This document shows, piece by piece, positions 11,240 through 23,233 of a stretch of 64,000 nt of DNA; position 1 is the stretch's first letter, and each line of letters opens with the position of its first letter. Below the pieces are notes generated by a model. It did no database searches, was not told the DNA's origin, and was given only the letters and a program-made list of their open reading frames with translations. The translations under genes were made by a program, and so were the position numbers. This DNA is from Boesenbergia rotunda (Eukaryota; Streptophyta; Magnoliopsida; Zingiberales; Zingiberaceae), in contig JAGFNQ010000947.1 in assembly GCA_024364735.1 (NCBI GenBank), positions 475,427-539,426 on the forward strand, read 5' to 3'.

Positions 11240-12000
11240 AATATAACTTAAAAGTAAAACATACCTTGGCTCATGATAACCTTCAAGAAGAGACTAGAAC
11301 CCCTTAGACAATTGTGTTTCTCCCTCTTGACCTCTCTTCTTACATTGTCTCTTTGATGGAGCAAAGACCTATTTATAGGTAAAGGGAGGACCCTTTTGAA
11401 CTTGCATTTACACATTCCATCAATGTGTACATTCAAGTGTCTCTTAAGACAATACGTTAAATCTCATATCACATGAATATGAGAATTATCTTTTCAACTT
11501 TCTTTATATTCATTTGCATAAATGTGAAGAGAATTCTCTCTTCGTTAACCAATATAATTGCATGAATATGAAGAGAATTATCTCTTCATTGACTAATATA
11601 ATTGAGTGATTGAATGGAGATATAAATTCATATGTACATATTAATATTTCTAATATTTTCCCAATTGGCCATATGACTTTATTCACTTCAAAAATAATGC
11701 ACGATATGTAAGCCAAATTCAGTCTTAAATTGGTCAATCATTAAGCAAAAAACTAATAAGGATGGTTGTACATAATTAATTCGACATACTTCTTTCTATG
11801 AATCACAATATTAGTTCCCTACCTAACATAAATTAAAATGAGACATAACATAATGATGCATCCATAATATTCATATTAGAGACAAATCCTATTAGTATTT
11901 ACATAATCATTCTTGTATATATACCAACATAAAGAAACAAGATGGATAAATGATCAGAAATAACATTCAAGAGCTCAGAAAGTCTAATAAAAAAGAGCAT
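11240..12000 (-). mobile_element. Probable 3' end and LTR of a copia element (minus strand)
   Basis: Lies directly downstream, in minus-strand sense, of the copia RNase H remnant at 12021-12766. Read on the minus strand it has a promoter-like segment (CCTATAAATAGGTC, from CTATTTATAGG at 11369) followed by a leader-like region ending near 11240. It also has imperfect repeats of TGAATATGAAGAGAATTATCTC. Both LTR ends and the target duplication are unclear. Confidence 0.45.
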
Positions 12001-12020
12001 AAAACTTAATTATGAAATCA

Positions 12021-12766
12021 TTAACAATCTTCTATAATGACCATCCTTATGACATGTTCATTAAATGTCTTTGGTGATAATCCTTTAGTTAATGGATTCG
12101 CAATTATAATGTTGGTGCTAATGTGCTCAATTGATACTCTTTGTTTCTGAACATCTTCTTTAACGGCAAAATATTTCAATTCCATATGTTTAGCACCTTT
12201 GAAATACTTGTTGTTCTTAGAACAGGAGACTATTGTGGCATTATCACAATAAATTTTCAGCGGCTTAGCAATACTGTTGACTATTCCAAGTCTGAAATAA
12301 AGTTCTGCAACCATAATCTGAATCATGAAATTGAAGCAGCAATGACTAACTGCTTCTTCCTTTACCATGAAATTGCTCTTCTAGCTAAGAGGAACAAATA
12401 GCCAAATGTGGATTTTCTAGAATCTAAGTATCCAACAAAATCTGAATCTGAGTATCCTACCACCTCAAAATGATCGGATCTCCTATAAGTGAGCATGTAT
12501 TCATTCCTCCCTTGTAAATATTGTAAAACATTCTTTGCTGCTTTCCAATGATCCAATCCAAGATTACTTTGATACTTGCCCAACATTCCAATAGCAAAAT
12601 TGATGTTTGGTTTGGTACAAGTTTGGGCATACATTAAGCTTCCAACGATAGATGCATAAGGAATTTGTTCCATTTGTTTGCGTTCCAATTCATTCTTTGG
12701 GCATTGCATAAGGCTCAATTTATCACCTTTCTGAATTGGTACAATACTTGCAGAATATTTTTCCAT
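12021..12766 (-). pseudogene. Ty1/copia reverse transcriptase C-end and RNase H, decayed
   Basis: Two overlapping minus-strand frames. 12362-12766 carries the end of reverse transcriptase (IPYASIVGSLMYAQ, then HWKAAKNVLQYLQG) and the start of RNase H (VGYSDSDFVGYLDS, TFGYLFLLA, AISW). 12021-12368 carries the rest (YCDNATIVSCSKN, KHMELKYFAVKEDV, IIIANPLTKGL). The -1/+1 break at about 12365 and residue losses make it non-functional. It belongs to the same family as the fragment at 53236-53755 (shared MLTYRRSDH and GYLDS). The rest of the element is absent. Confidence 0.85.
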
Positions 12767-12774
12767 CCTAAATC

Positions 12775-13393
12775 TGTTAAATACGACAAATAAAAAATCG
12801 ATAGAATAAATTTTTTAGAAAATTTATATGAAAGATTTAGGGCTTATCGGACTAAGCGAAAAAGTTTAAGGTGAATTCATAAACTACTAAGGGTTAATTT
12901 GCTTGACACTTATCCCTCAGGGGCTAAACTAAAAATATATCTTTAAACTTGATGATTGGTTTCAATTTTGGCTTAAGCTAAGGGGCTAAGAGGATAAATG
13001 ACCTAACCCTAGGAATTTGATGTGTATTACACATTTTCAAGGGTTTAAACTGCTAAAAATCCTACCCTAAGAGCATGGTTTGGATTTCTTGAGTTTGTAG
13101 GTTTTTTTCGCAAAAATGTCATCACTTATAATCCTCCCTCTCCTCCTCTCCCTACGCCTGCAGCCAACACCTCTTCGCCCTGATCCTCACTTCATCTTCC
13201 CTTTCTTCGCGAACCCTAGATCGCAGCCAAAGCCACCGCTCCTTCCACCTTCTCCACGCGTGAAGGGGCTACGACGCCAAGCTTCGGTCCGTGGTGGGAT
13301 TCGTGACGGCGGGAGCCCTAGCTCCTTTCTTCACTTCTTCTTCGTCCGCAACCAAGAAGAAGACATCCGACCATCGCTGCTCGGCGATGCCCT
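12775..13393 (+). mobile_element. Probable 5' fragment of the long-LTR family
   Basis: Starts TGTTAAATAC like the U3 start of LTR-B (TGTTAAATCC) and LTR-C (reverse complement TGTTAAATAT). It has the same order: AT-rich U3 with GGGGCTAAACT-type phrases, then a pyrimidine-rich leader at 13120-13390 that resembles an untranslated exon. It stops where the tandem array begins. The left edge overlaps sequence that could also be copia (RFRM), so the exact boundary is open. The frame at 13116-13502 is not a gene. Confidence 0.45.
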
Positions 13394-14870
13394 AGCGGTG
13401 CAGCCGATGCCCGGGGTACTTAGGCTTGGTCTGGGTTTCTACACCCAACCAAGAGTAAAAGCCCTAATACTTCGCGGTGCAGCCGATGCTCGGGGTATTT
13501 AGGCTTGGTCTGGGTTGCTACACCCAACCAAGAGTAAAAACCCTAATACCTCACGACGCAGCCGATGCCCGGGGTATTTAGGCTTGGTCTGGGTTGCCAC
13601 GCCCGACCAAGTACCCAAAACCCTAATACTCGCGGTGCAGCCGATGCCCGGGGTACTTAGGCTTGATCTGGGTTGTCACGCCCGACCAACTACCGAAAAC
13701 CCTAATACCTCGCGGTGCAGCCGATGCCCTGGGTATTTAGGCTTGGTCTGGGTTGCTATGTCCGACCAAGTACCCAAAACCCTAATACCTCGCGGTGCAG
13801 CCGATGCCTGGGGTACTTAGGCTTGGTCTGGGTTGCTACACTCGACCAAGTACCCAAAACCCTAATGCCTAGCGGTGCTGCCAATGCCCGAGGTATTTAG
13901 GCTTGGTCTGGGTTGTCACACCCGACCAAGTACCCAAAACCCTAATACCACGCGGTGCAGCCGATGCCCGAGGTACTTAGGCTTGGTCTGGGTTGCTACG
14001 CCCGACCAAGTACCCAAAATCCTAATACCTCGCGGTGCAGTCGATGCCCAGGGTATTTAGGCTTGGTCTGGGTTGCTACGCCAGACCAAGTACCCAAAAC
14101 CCTAATACCTCACGGTGCAGCCGATGCCCGGGGTACTTAGGCTTGGTCTGGGTTGCTACGCCCGACCAAGTACCCAAAACCCTAATACCTCGCGGTGCAG
14201 CCGATGTCTGGGGTATTTAGGCTTAGTCTGGGTTGTCACGCCCGACTAGGTACCCAAAACCCTAATATCTCACGATGCAGTCGATGCCCGGAGTATTTAG
14301 GCTTGGTCTGGGTTCTACGCCAGACCAAGTACCCAAAACCCTAATACCTCGCGGTGAAGTCGATGCTCGGGGTATTTAGGCTTGGTCTGGGTTGCTACGC
14401 CCGACAAGTACCCAAAACCCTAATACCTCACAGTGCAGTCGATGCCCGGGGTACTTAGGCTTGGTCTGGGTTGCTACGGTCGACCAAATACCCAAAACCC
14501 TAATACCTCGCAGTGCAGTCGATGCCCGAGGTACTTAGGCTTAGTCTGGGTTGCTACGCCCGACCAAGTACCTAAAACCCTAATACCTCGTGGTGCAGCC
14601 GATGCCCAGGGTATTTAGGCTTGGTCTGGGTTGCTACGCCCGACCAAGTACCCAAAACCCTAATACCTCGCGGTGCAGCCGATGCCTGGGGTACTTTGGC
14701 TTCGTCTGGGTTACCACGCTCGACCAAGTACCCAAAACCCTAATACCTCAAGGTGCAGCCGATGTTCGGGGTACTTAGGCGTGGTCTAGGTTGTTACGCC
14801 CGACCAAGATCTCAAAGCCCTAATACCTCGCTGTGTTGCAGATGCTCGAGGTACTTCGAGTTGGTCTCGA
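13394..14870 (+). repeat. 80-bp tandem array in Tat-1
   Basis: About 18-19 units of roughly 80 bp. A typical unit reads GGTATTTAGGCTTGGTCTGG, then GTTGCTACGCCCGACCAAG, TACCCAAAACCCTAATACC and TCGCGGTGCAGCCGATGCCC. Units differ by scattered changes; the first three carry AACCAAGAGTAAAA variants. Each has an inverted repeat CTTGGTC...GACCAAG (for example 13982-13988 with 14004-14010) and an AAACCCTAA motif. Frames of about 61 codons recur because 80 is not a multiple of 3; they are not proteins. The units are homologous to the 67-bp units of Tat-2. Confidence 0.95.
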
Positions 14871-16323
14871 TTGCTACACACGACAAATGAACAAAAATCA
14901 GGAGGGCTTGCGATCTATTGAGTGCCCGGACGCCACGTACCCGGCTAAAAGGAAATACACAAACGCAATACAGGAATACACCTCCCTGAGGTAACAAAAA
15001 TCTTGTTTTATTTATGCTAAAAATACATGAAGTACAACATCTCAGAGAAAATATCAAGATACAGTTAGAATAGCTAGTAAAGGGAAGCAACCCTCTCGGG
15101 CTTTTCTTTTTCACCACTGTTACACCTCCCCGAGAGTCCCTTGGCTCGAAACCGTCTTCCGAGAGCCGGTAGGCGGGGAGCCTCACATGTTATGGGCGGA
15201 TTCCCTTGAAGCTTAGGATGTAGTAAGAACATCTCGACCCTTCACCCAAGTAACCAGAGATAGACCAGGACGCCTGAGGTAACACAGGAAGGCAACAAGA
15301 TGCATTCAGTACAACATTCAAAAGCAAGAAGAGAGGGGAGCAGCAACCACAATTTCTCTCCGGATATAGGCAAGACGCAAAGAAGAATTGCCTTAACATA
15401 AGAAGCACCCCCTCGGTGACGCTGCCTCACCATCCCTTGCAAATACCATTTGATCCCCAAAACTCGGGGAAAAGAGGATTCGGAAGAGGATGGCGTTTGA
15501 GGCAGACGAGGCCGCCCAGGGGGAGGCAACCATTAGGCTATGTCATCTCCTCCATGCCCCCTGGCGGACCATATAACGTCTATTCTGGACTCCTAAGATA
15601 ATCCCGGAGTCCCACCTCCACCAGGTTCTTCAGCGAGACCCTGGACATCATCTCCGCTATGCTCCCCAGCAAGGAATGTGTGGCACGATGTCCCACCTTC
15701 ACTTGGCCCCTCGGCCAGAAACGTTACTACATCTCCGCTACCCTCTCCGACGATGTCAAGGGCTCCGGCCGCGAAAAGGGATGGAGGAGAAGACGTTGAC
15801 ATCCCGCCACCAAAAGAGAAGAAGGTAGCATGAGTGGGGAAGACGGTGCATCCTTCCCCCCTATTTATAGCGACTACTACCTCTCCGCGCATTTAATGCG
15901 GGTGTGGCACGGAACAACAACAGATGCCAACTCTGAAGCGTCGCATCGGTCAACATGCCTTCACCGCGCCTAGGAAGCCGCAACTCTTTATGAATCCATT
16001 CAAAACGTCACATGTGGCACAGAAGCGACGGTTCGAGAATCACTCCCCACCAAAAGAAAAGAATTGAGAGGAGCCCAATAGGGTTAACGTAAGAGATCCA
16101 TACCCAGGATCAACCTCGGAAAAAACTTCTATCTTTTTATTTCCCTGAGGCTTTGGGCAAAAACACTCGATACGTGGAATCGGGACCAAGAATATGCGCA
16201 AAACAAAAATGTAAAATGGTCATGTTAATCAAAAGTTTTACAACAGGGCCCACTCCCTGGTAAACATACGGTCATACATCTCCGGATCCTCGGGTGGGAG
16301 CCCCTCTCTAACTCAGCCGTCGG
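14871..16323 (-). other. Non-coding part of Tat-1 between array and antisense gene
   Basis: Tandem-like phrases CTGAGGTAACA occur near 14993 and 15276. A TATA-like CTATAAATAGG is read on the minus strand at 15860-15870, with a 99-codon minus-strand frame beginning at 15892, but the frame shows no domain. This part has no clear counterpart in Tat-2, so it may be another insertion or an expanded 3' region. I cannot assign a function. Confidence 0.35.
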
Positions 16324-17097
16324 TCACAAACGGGGGTCGGCATGGGGATGTAGAAGCTGATCCTTCTTCAACTGATCGATAGTCCCATGGAAGCCTTGCT
16401 GTAAATGCTTCATTACTTGGTCGGCAATGATAGTTCGAAATTCAGTTGACTCCAAGAACTTCGCCTTGAAGTATGCTTCAGTTTCCTGGGAGCGAGAAGC
16501 TTCAGCAGCCCGAAGGGCATGGAGCTCAGCCTCAGCAGCATCATGGGCGCACCTCAGCCGTCCCAACTCGGCCGACATCCTATCTTGATCGGCCAGGGCC
16601 TCCTTAAGTTTGTCCGATGTGGCTCTCACCTCCGACCGAGCCTGGGCCAGATCATCTTCCAGGACAGACGCGCGCTCCATAGCCATCATGAAGTCGGACT
16701 CCCTCTAGCTGAGCTATTGCGCCTGAACCTGAACGCATGAGTTCAATCTTTTGGCCGAGGCTACCATAAGCTGGATATCACCCGACAACTCCTTCTCTCT
16801 CACCTGGAGCTGGTCTCTCTCCTGCGTCACCTGGAGCAGGTCCTTGGTAATGACCACAGCTTTCTCGGACGCCAGGCGTTCTCAGTGCCGGGAATTTTGA
16901 AGAGTCCGCTCCTTGTCCTGCAAGAGGTTCAGCAAATGCTCGACCTTTGCACGGAGAGCTCTGCTGACCCCCACTTGCATCATTCCTGCTCGATGCTCGT
17001 GGTCAGCTGCAGCCTCCGCCCTCAAGGCCCGGTGGAACAAGGCTTCAACCCGGGGCCAGGAATACAGACCCCGGTCTGTTGTTACGCAATCTTCAAC

Positions 17098-20000
17098 TGT
17101 TAAATCCGATACTTTTGGACGCAATCCAGGAAATCTTTCAGTAGAAGATTTACGATTTTCGAGCCCCCAAACTAAAATTAGAGGGTTATATCACTTTGAA
17201 ACTTAAGTTTTGAGGGCTTAAGTGTGAATAAATCCAAACTTTAAAAGGGGAGGAAGTAATAACCTAAACTACAGGGGTTAAATGTATATATTTCAGAAAT
17301 TAAGGGTTAGATTGTAATACCCTAAAGTACAATGACTAAAATGCAAATTTGCATCACAAAAGGATATAGCCCTAATTCTTTCCGCCTCCGCCCGTAAGCC
17401 ACTTCGCGATCCATCTTCTCCACGCGCGCGATCGAGCTCCGACGCGTCTACCTCCCTCTCCTTGTCCTCCTTCCTCCTTGGATTTGGCCGATTCCCTATA
17501 CTCCTCCTTCCCCTGTTCTCCACTACGCGATTGAAGCCCTTGGAGGCCACGATCTTCTTCTTCCAAGGCCTTTTACACCTTGTCTCTTTCACCGGATCTC
17601 ACCTCCTAGGGTTGGACCGGCGATCGGGGTTAGGGTAGAGGCATTGCCAGTTGTAGCCGTCGAGATCCATAGCTGGCGAACCATTTCGGTAAGTCGCTAT
17701 CTCCATGGTTAGGTAATCAAGCATTTGGATTGAGCTAACCTAGATCTTCTCCTAGGGGGCGGTAATCTTGGCGTGGGTGTGATTGGTGTTGGTTTGGAGC
17801 TGGGGATTGCAGTCGGTGCATCATAACCAGTGAGATTTGTGGATACTCATTAAGATTTGTAGATTTGATGATGATTTGTATGGATGGTGGCTTGCGATGG
17901 GTTTCTCTATGACCTGTGGAGTTACTGTGAGTTTTGTTTTGATTCAGTGTTAGGACATGATCATTGTTGAGGTTTCCATGGTTCTGTTTTGAGATTTTGA
18001 TGCGGGTTTCAGTGTTTGAGATGTTACTTCTTTGGGGCTCTACCTCGTAATATGTTTCGGGGTTGAATCTGATTTCTGCTAGGCCTAATGGGAAATGAAT
18101 TGAGTTGGAGTATGCATAGTTTGGTTATGATCTGAAGCTTGTGTGAGTGATATCGTTGGAAATCAGTTCGATGTAAATTCTGATGGATAGACCTCTGTTA
18201 CATTGCTATGTGATGGTTTGGTTTAGATCAGTTGATTCGATGTTATTATTTAGAAATTGGATGTTGAATAGGGCTGATTAATTCTTGTGGTTAAAGATAA
18301 CAATTAGGTAAAGGAATTGGATAGTATCTTGATTTATTTTGGATCTCCTACTATTTTGGTGCTACCGTGAGTGGTGTAGGAGATTTGGGCTTTGAATGTC
18401 TTGGGGAACGTTGGGATGGTTAGGGATTGGTTCATTACCCAATCCATAGTGGAGCTAGGATTAGATTTAGCTATTTATGTTATATGTACCTGGCTAAATA
18501 ACATGTATTGATGCAGGACACTAAATTGATACGGACATTCGGATGGGAGGTTCTCTTCGTATACAGACTCCTACTTTGAAGCGGGTACTTCTTGCTTGTA
18601 TCAGTAGTTCCACTTTATCTTTATGCATGACTATTTGATATTTATGCAGTAGACTGATATTGACCTTTATCTGTTACCGTTTTGTTATCCTGCTTGATAC
18701 TTATGCTTGACCTTGGATATGATCTATATTTTTTTTCCTATACAGTCTCGTTTATTTGTTATCTGATTCTGTATAGCATGTGTATGACATGAGTATGTAG
18801 ATGTAGAATAGCAGACCACTGTATGGTTGCATTGATTGTGTCTAATCATACTTGCACGTGTGTCTAGATATGGATTGATTGAGTTATGGCGGCATGTCAC
18901 TTGATATCTGCATTGGTTGATTCTGTTATTACTTGCATGTGCACTTACCTGCATTATGCACAGGTATGCTGCATCGACCTGTGCATGTTATGTTGAGTTA
19001 TGTATGATGACCTGGTAGGGGTTGCATGTGTTTGAGTCATGCAGCATACCTGCAATGTTGCATGCCGGCGATCAGCGATTCCCTTGTGGGTGAGTCTATC
19101 ATCTTCCGGTATATGATATGCACACACGGCCACTCATGGGTTAGTAGATACTGTTTGGTGTGTGCATTTGCTCTGTATTGCTCTGCTCGACCGCTCATGG
19201 GTAGTGGTTTCGAAACGTGGTAGCAGACAGAGATCCCTTCTCTTTTCATAGACCAGAGGAGATGAGAGCGACACTCCCTCATATATACATGGGGTAGGGG
19301 GTGGTCCCCCGCCAGCATCCTGTCCACTCGGTCACTCAGGAGCAGTGATAGCAGGGTGCGTACAGTGTCACAGCTCTACCCACTCGGCCGACACAGTATC
19401 GCCTGTCTCGGTGGCTTGATTGGTGTCACGGGTGACCATGACATTGCATCATGTGCATATGATGCATTGTGCATTTTGATTGTGATTGCTGCATTTATTT
19501 GCTGCACTTGTTTAACATGCATGTACAGGATATGCTTATGTGTGGTTTGATGACCCTGCACTTACTCGTATAGTACGAGTCCTTTTATGGTCAGGATAGA
19601 CTGATTTCGGGTATGCACAGCCAGTTGTATTTTCAGTTATGCATATTCTGATATTCCTGTTGAGACCATATCCTGTTGTTTCTTTATAGCTTATTCAGCT
19701 ATTTTGTTGAGCCATGCATATCTTTCTATATACCCGCGGAGTCCACTTGGACTCACCACCCGTCGTAATAATTTTGTTTTCAGGTTGATAGCTCGCCGGA
19801 GGATCCCAGATGCCGGTCCCTGGGTCCCCACGACTCCATTTGGATGGGTGCTTCCGCTGGTTTTGTTTTCTTTGATAGCATAGTCTATGTTTTGTATTCG
19901 TTTTGTTACCGTGGGCTTGTATTGGATTTATTCTTGCGGTATTGTATTTTTGAGTCCTCTGTTGGACTATGTGTTGGTTGTTTTGCTGCGTGCCTGCCCT

Positions 20001-20197
20001 AGGGGCAGCTCAGGTGAGTATTTCGGATTTTAGTATTGCGATATTTTCCTTTCCATATATTATATATCTGTTTTGAGGCCTGATGCCAATTTATAAACTA
20101 CGTGTGATGTATGTATGTATAAATTATCCGCCGGACAGGGGAGATGCTGTCCGATTTTATATTGGATCAGCGGCTCCGTTGGTCTCAGGGCGTGACA
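17098..20197 (+). mobile_element. Solo LTR-B, long-LTR family
   Basis: A 3,100-bp LTR from TGTTAAATCC to GGGCGTGACA, flanked by TCAAC (17093-17097) and TCAGC (20198-20202), a 5-bp duplication with one change. It interrupts the Tat-1 antisense gene. It is the sense-strand counterpart of LTR-A. Gene-like layout: AT-rich U3, a pyrimidine-rich leader at about 17370-17690, splice-donor-like CGGTAAGTCG near 17690, acceptor-like TGATGCAGGACAC near 18512 and TTTTCAGGTTGATAG near 19777. None encodes a protein. Confidence 0.85.
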
Positions 20198-20898
20198 TCA
20201 GCTGCCTGGCATTGCACCAAGAGGTCAGAAAATAGGCAAGAGAATACCCAATGCAACAGTAACCTGTACCATCAGAAGAGTCTCTCGAGAGTGGTTAGCG
20301 GGTCAACCGAGACTCGTACGACTGCCCCTCTACGAGTACTTGACGTGCTACCCCGTCCCTCGGGCGGGATCGAGCCCTGACGGGGGTAAAGTCATTGAAC
20401 AACTGGAGCTTCCGGTGGCAGATTGGAGGGGCCGGAGTCACCCCGTCGGAGCTAGAACTCCCTTCAGACAAGATCCCCTCGGGCGGGATCTCCTTCAACT
20501 GCACTGGGGGGAAGGATTGCATGGAAGCCTCCAATGCCGCATCCAACTTCTTTTTGAGGCGATCTAGTCTCATCCGGTATTGGGTATGCACTACCTCCTT
20601 GCCCTTCGAGGCCTCAACCGGATCGGTTGAGGGAACACTAGGAGCTGTACCAGCCCGCTCTGGAGTTGCGGCTGAAGGGATAGGAGAAGGTGCAAGAACA
20701 GGCGCTCCCCCCTCGGAAGGAGCAACCGCCTCCTCAGGCACAGAGAGAAGAGGGTCGGGGACCACGGAACATAGCTTTTTCCACCTAGGGCCCAAACCCT
20801 TTGGGAGTCTCCTCTTCTGCCGACCAGTGGGCCGGACTGCCGAGGGGGCGATAGGAGGAGAGGACGGCTCACTAACTCCCTTGGGACGAACAACTATT

Positions 20899-20920
20899 GG
20901 GGGGGGGGGGGGGGGGGGGG
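20899..20920 (+). repeat. G(22) homopolymer
   Basis: A run of about 22 G on the plus strand (poly-C, hence poly-Pro, in the antisense gene). Its length is likely unreliable in sequencing, so the antisense frame across it may shift. Confidence 0.9.
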
Positions 20921-21178
20921 AGCCTCCTTTAGAATAAAGACTCGCCACAGGGTCAACCTGGTGATCTAAAGACCCTCGGCCCGGAACAGGCGGAGATGTA
21001 ACAATAGTTTCTACCCTCTCGGGCGAAGCCGCCCCATGGGACGAGTCAGCAGTCCCCTCCAAGGACTCAGCAGGCGCTGGGGGTGCCTCAGGAACGGCCG
21101 GGGGAGGATTTAACACCTCCTTGTTGGCCACTTCCCACTTGATAAGTCGGCCCATCACCTTGGCGAACATGACTTCCT

Positions 21179-21244
21179 CTGCAATAGACAAACAAGGAAA
21201 CATCAGTCAGAATTAACAAGCATTAATCTAGAAGACAAACATAC
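21179..21244 (-). other. Intron of the Tat-1 antisense gene
   Basis: Donor GTATGT and acceptor CTATTGCAG on the minus strand, phase 1. Splicing joins SSGL to EEVMFAKV and keeps the frame. Tat-2 has an intron of 71 bp at the same codon and phase (45482-45552), where SSNL joins RDIMFPLV. Conservation of position, phase and frame supports real splicing. Confidence 0.75.
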
Positions 21245-22042
21245 CGAGGCCGGAGCTAATTCGGGTCGCTTTGGGGCTAAGGCCCGCCTGGAACATAAGT
21301 TCCTCACATTGCACCAGCCCCGGACCGCTGAATTCTATGCCAGAGAGTACGTTTCTAGCACGCCGATAAGCAGAACTCTGAAGAAAATCTCCTAAAGAAG
21401 GAGGATCGGGGAGAGCCTCTATCCAGCGATGGGGACCGAAAGGCAATGCAGGTAGTCGGATGAAGAAGAACTTTTCCTTCCACCTTTTGTGTGAAGAGGG
21501 AAACCCTCCTAAAAACTTATGGCCCGGTCGGGCCGAGAAGCTGAAGACCCCCGTAGATCCAATTGGGGCAAAGAAAGAGTGAAAAAGATGAGGAGTTAGG
21601 GGGAGGTCAAAAAGTTTGAAGACAATATACGCCCCGCCCATCTGAGCGAAGGTGTTAGGAGCCATCTGGTGGAGAGATATATCAAAGTAGGAGGATATAT
21701 TCATGTAGAAAGGAGGGACAGGAAAACGAAGCCCTAACTCTACCTGTCCTAAGAAGAAGGTCGAGATGTCTGCAGGAGGTTCCACTGGCGTCTGGCCTAC
21801 CCTGGGGATAACCACCGCCATCTCGGCTGGGATGTCGTAGGCCTCGGTGGCCGCTTGCAGAGCCTCTGGCCTCACTCTTGAAGAGGCATACTCATACTAT
21901 TCCGCTCGGTATCCTTCCATGGTTCCTGAGGGAAGCGACAAGAAAGACTTACGCGTAAAAGAAGCCTGATAGGAGAAGAGGAAGCCGAAGCGTACCCAGC
22001 CACGAAGTCGGAAGTGGGCCTAAACGTCCTCATCCTCCCCTC

Positions 22043-22049
22043 TTATACC
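22043..22049 (-). promoter_or_regulatory. TATA box of the Tat-1 antisense gene
   Basis: Minus strand GGGTATAAGAGGGG, about 125 bp upstream of the antisense ATG at 21920. Tat-2 has CTATAAAAG at a similar distance (about 135 bp) from its ATG, which supports a shared antisense promoter. Confidence 0.55.
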
Positions 22050-22492
22050 CAGGAAGCCACCTGTTTGGGCTCAATAGGGAAGAGACACGTGGAAAGCGAG
22101 AAACCGCCACACCCGGGACAGTCGCCTAACGTGAACCAGCTATAGCGGCGCACGTCAGTCAGAATTCGTGGGGATTGCCGTTGAAGCACGTGGCGGTGAG
22201 ACATTCGCGAGGGTACTTTGTCTCCATCAAAAAAGTGTCATGCGCCTTTATGACGGAGAGATAGGCACCCTTATAATACCTCAAGAATCATAGGAGCTTT
22301 TTTTGGAAAGGATGAAACCAAAAGGAGGATTTCTCGGAACTCGGGACGAAGATTATAATCCGAAGGTCTCTTATAACTAATGAAGGGGTAGTAATGGACA
22401 CAAAGTCCCGCCGGAACTCAACTTCTTCATCTTCACACTAATCCGATCAGTCAGCCACACTTCCTTTGATCAGACTTGAAGGGAGGGACTTG

Positions 22493-23233
22493 TGATAGGG
22501 TTGAATAGCCTGTGGCAGGCATGAGGGATGAAGAAGCTACATGACATGACAGGTCGGGTTGAAATGACCCTCCTTCCTAAGCCCCGAGACCCGTCTCAGG
22601 GGACACGCCCTGGAAGGATAGCCAAAAGACCCCTCCCAGGACCACCCCTAGGGGTGGGGTCCCGAGAGCGCCTCGGGAATTATAGCGCCCGCGCTCACTT
22701 GGGTCAGAAGGCCTCAAGCTCATCTCGGGGAAGCGGAGCCCGAGTTAGCGTCGACCTCAAGCAACGGTCCTCCTCCCTTTTTTCACAGATCTATGGATAA
22801 GCTTCCCCGTCATAAGGAGTCATCACGACCATTAAATGTTGCAACGGGTCGAAGCATAGTAACAACGCAGACCGTTTCAAAGGTTATCCATTAACCGCCG
22901 AAAGAAGGGGAGGGCGTGACATAAATTACGGAGATGTGGCACCGAACGGAGGAAGGCGCCAAGTCCACTGCCATCAGTATAAAAGGTAGTCCAACCCCTC
23001 CGGTAAAGGGGTTACGCTCTCTGAACTCTTCATACAGTTTCCTTTCTTGCTGCCTTTAATCTCTATCGAAATACTGACATGAGCGTCGGAGTGAAATTCG
23101 CCGGATAATCTTCGGCGTGTTCTCCTAACGCTCATATTAATCTTGCAGGACACCGAGTTCCTCCCCGCCACAGTGACTTTCACGTGGACAAAACTTCAAT
23201 GATTGATTATCGTCGTCGATTCCTTCCAAAATA
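22493..23233 (+). mobile_element. Tat-1 3' LTR
   Basis: TGATAGGGTTGAATAGCC at the start, end near CCTTCCAAAATA. It aligns with both LTRs of Tat-2 along its length (GATGAAGAAGCT, CAACGGGT, the TATA region and the R-region motif). TATA box TATAAAAGG at 22978-22986, then a hairpin AACCCCT...AGGGGTT at 22992-23012 and the conserved CTGACATGAGCGTCGGAGT at 23074-23092. The terminal CA has decayed. Confidence 0.8.
22978..23012 (+). promoter_or_regulatory. Tat-1 LTR core promoter and R-region hairpin
   Basis: TATAAAAGG at 22978, followed by a 7-bp stem AACCCCT/AGGGGTT with loop CCGGTAA at 22992-23012. The same arrangement occurs at 36423-36458 (Tat-2 5' LTR) and, mutated, at 47846 onward (3' LTR). 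Confidence 0.65.

Larger units (their letters stand above)
16324..21920 (-). pseudogene. Tat-1 antisense gene (gypsy-type transposon domain plus coiled coil), split by LTR-B
   Basis: Minus-strand gene inside the retrotransposon. ATG at 21920 starts MEGYRAE, then a TAG where Tat-2 has Trp. Exon 1 (to 21245) carries FFLGQVELGLRFPVPPFYMN, APNTFAQMG, FKLFDLPLTP and SHKRWKEKFFFIRLP. This resembles the putative gypsy-type transposon domain (Pfam Transposase_28) seen in plant Tat elements. A 66-bp intron (21179-21244) follows. Exon 2 has LIKWEVANKEVL, a long Pro/Ser/Glu-rich linker and a basic patch RQKRRLPKGLGPRWKK. Beyond LTR-B the coiled coil continues (17097 to 16324: DDLAQARSEVRATSDKLKEA, AKFLESTEFR). 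Removing LTR-B and one duplication copy rejoins the frame as QAVEDCVTTDRG. Function unknown; the nuclear role suggested by the basic patch is inference. Confidence 0.75.
13394..23233 (+). mobile_element. Tat-1: 3' half of a Ty3/gypsy Tat-type retrotransposon
   Basis: Order: tandem array (13394-14870), non-coding DNA, antisense gene (minus strand, 16324-21920, split by LTR-B), polypurine-containing stretch GAAGGGAGGGACTTG, then the 3' LTR (22493-23233). The same order occurs behind the integrase of Tat-2, which identifies it. LTR, gag and pol on the 5' side are absent. The left junction with the LTR fragment looks like a deletion breakpoint. Confidence 0.75.

Noticed and set aside
13515..14778. 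Series of ~61-codon frames reading MPRVFRLGLGC-type protein
   Set aside because: They arise because an 80-bp unit shifts frame each period; no start context, domain or conservation.
13394..14870. CRISPR-like direct repeats
   Set aside because: Head-to-tail units without unique spacers in plant retrotransposon DNA; a tandem array, not CRISPR.
13394..14870. Interstitial telomere
   Set aside because: The AAACCCTAA word occurs once per 80-bp unit, never in tandem TTTAGGG repeats.
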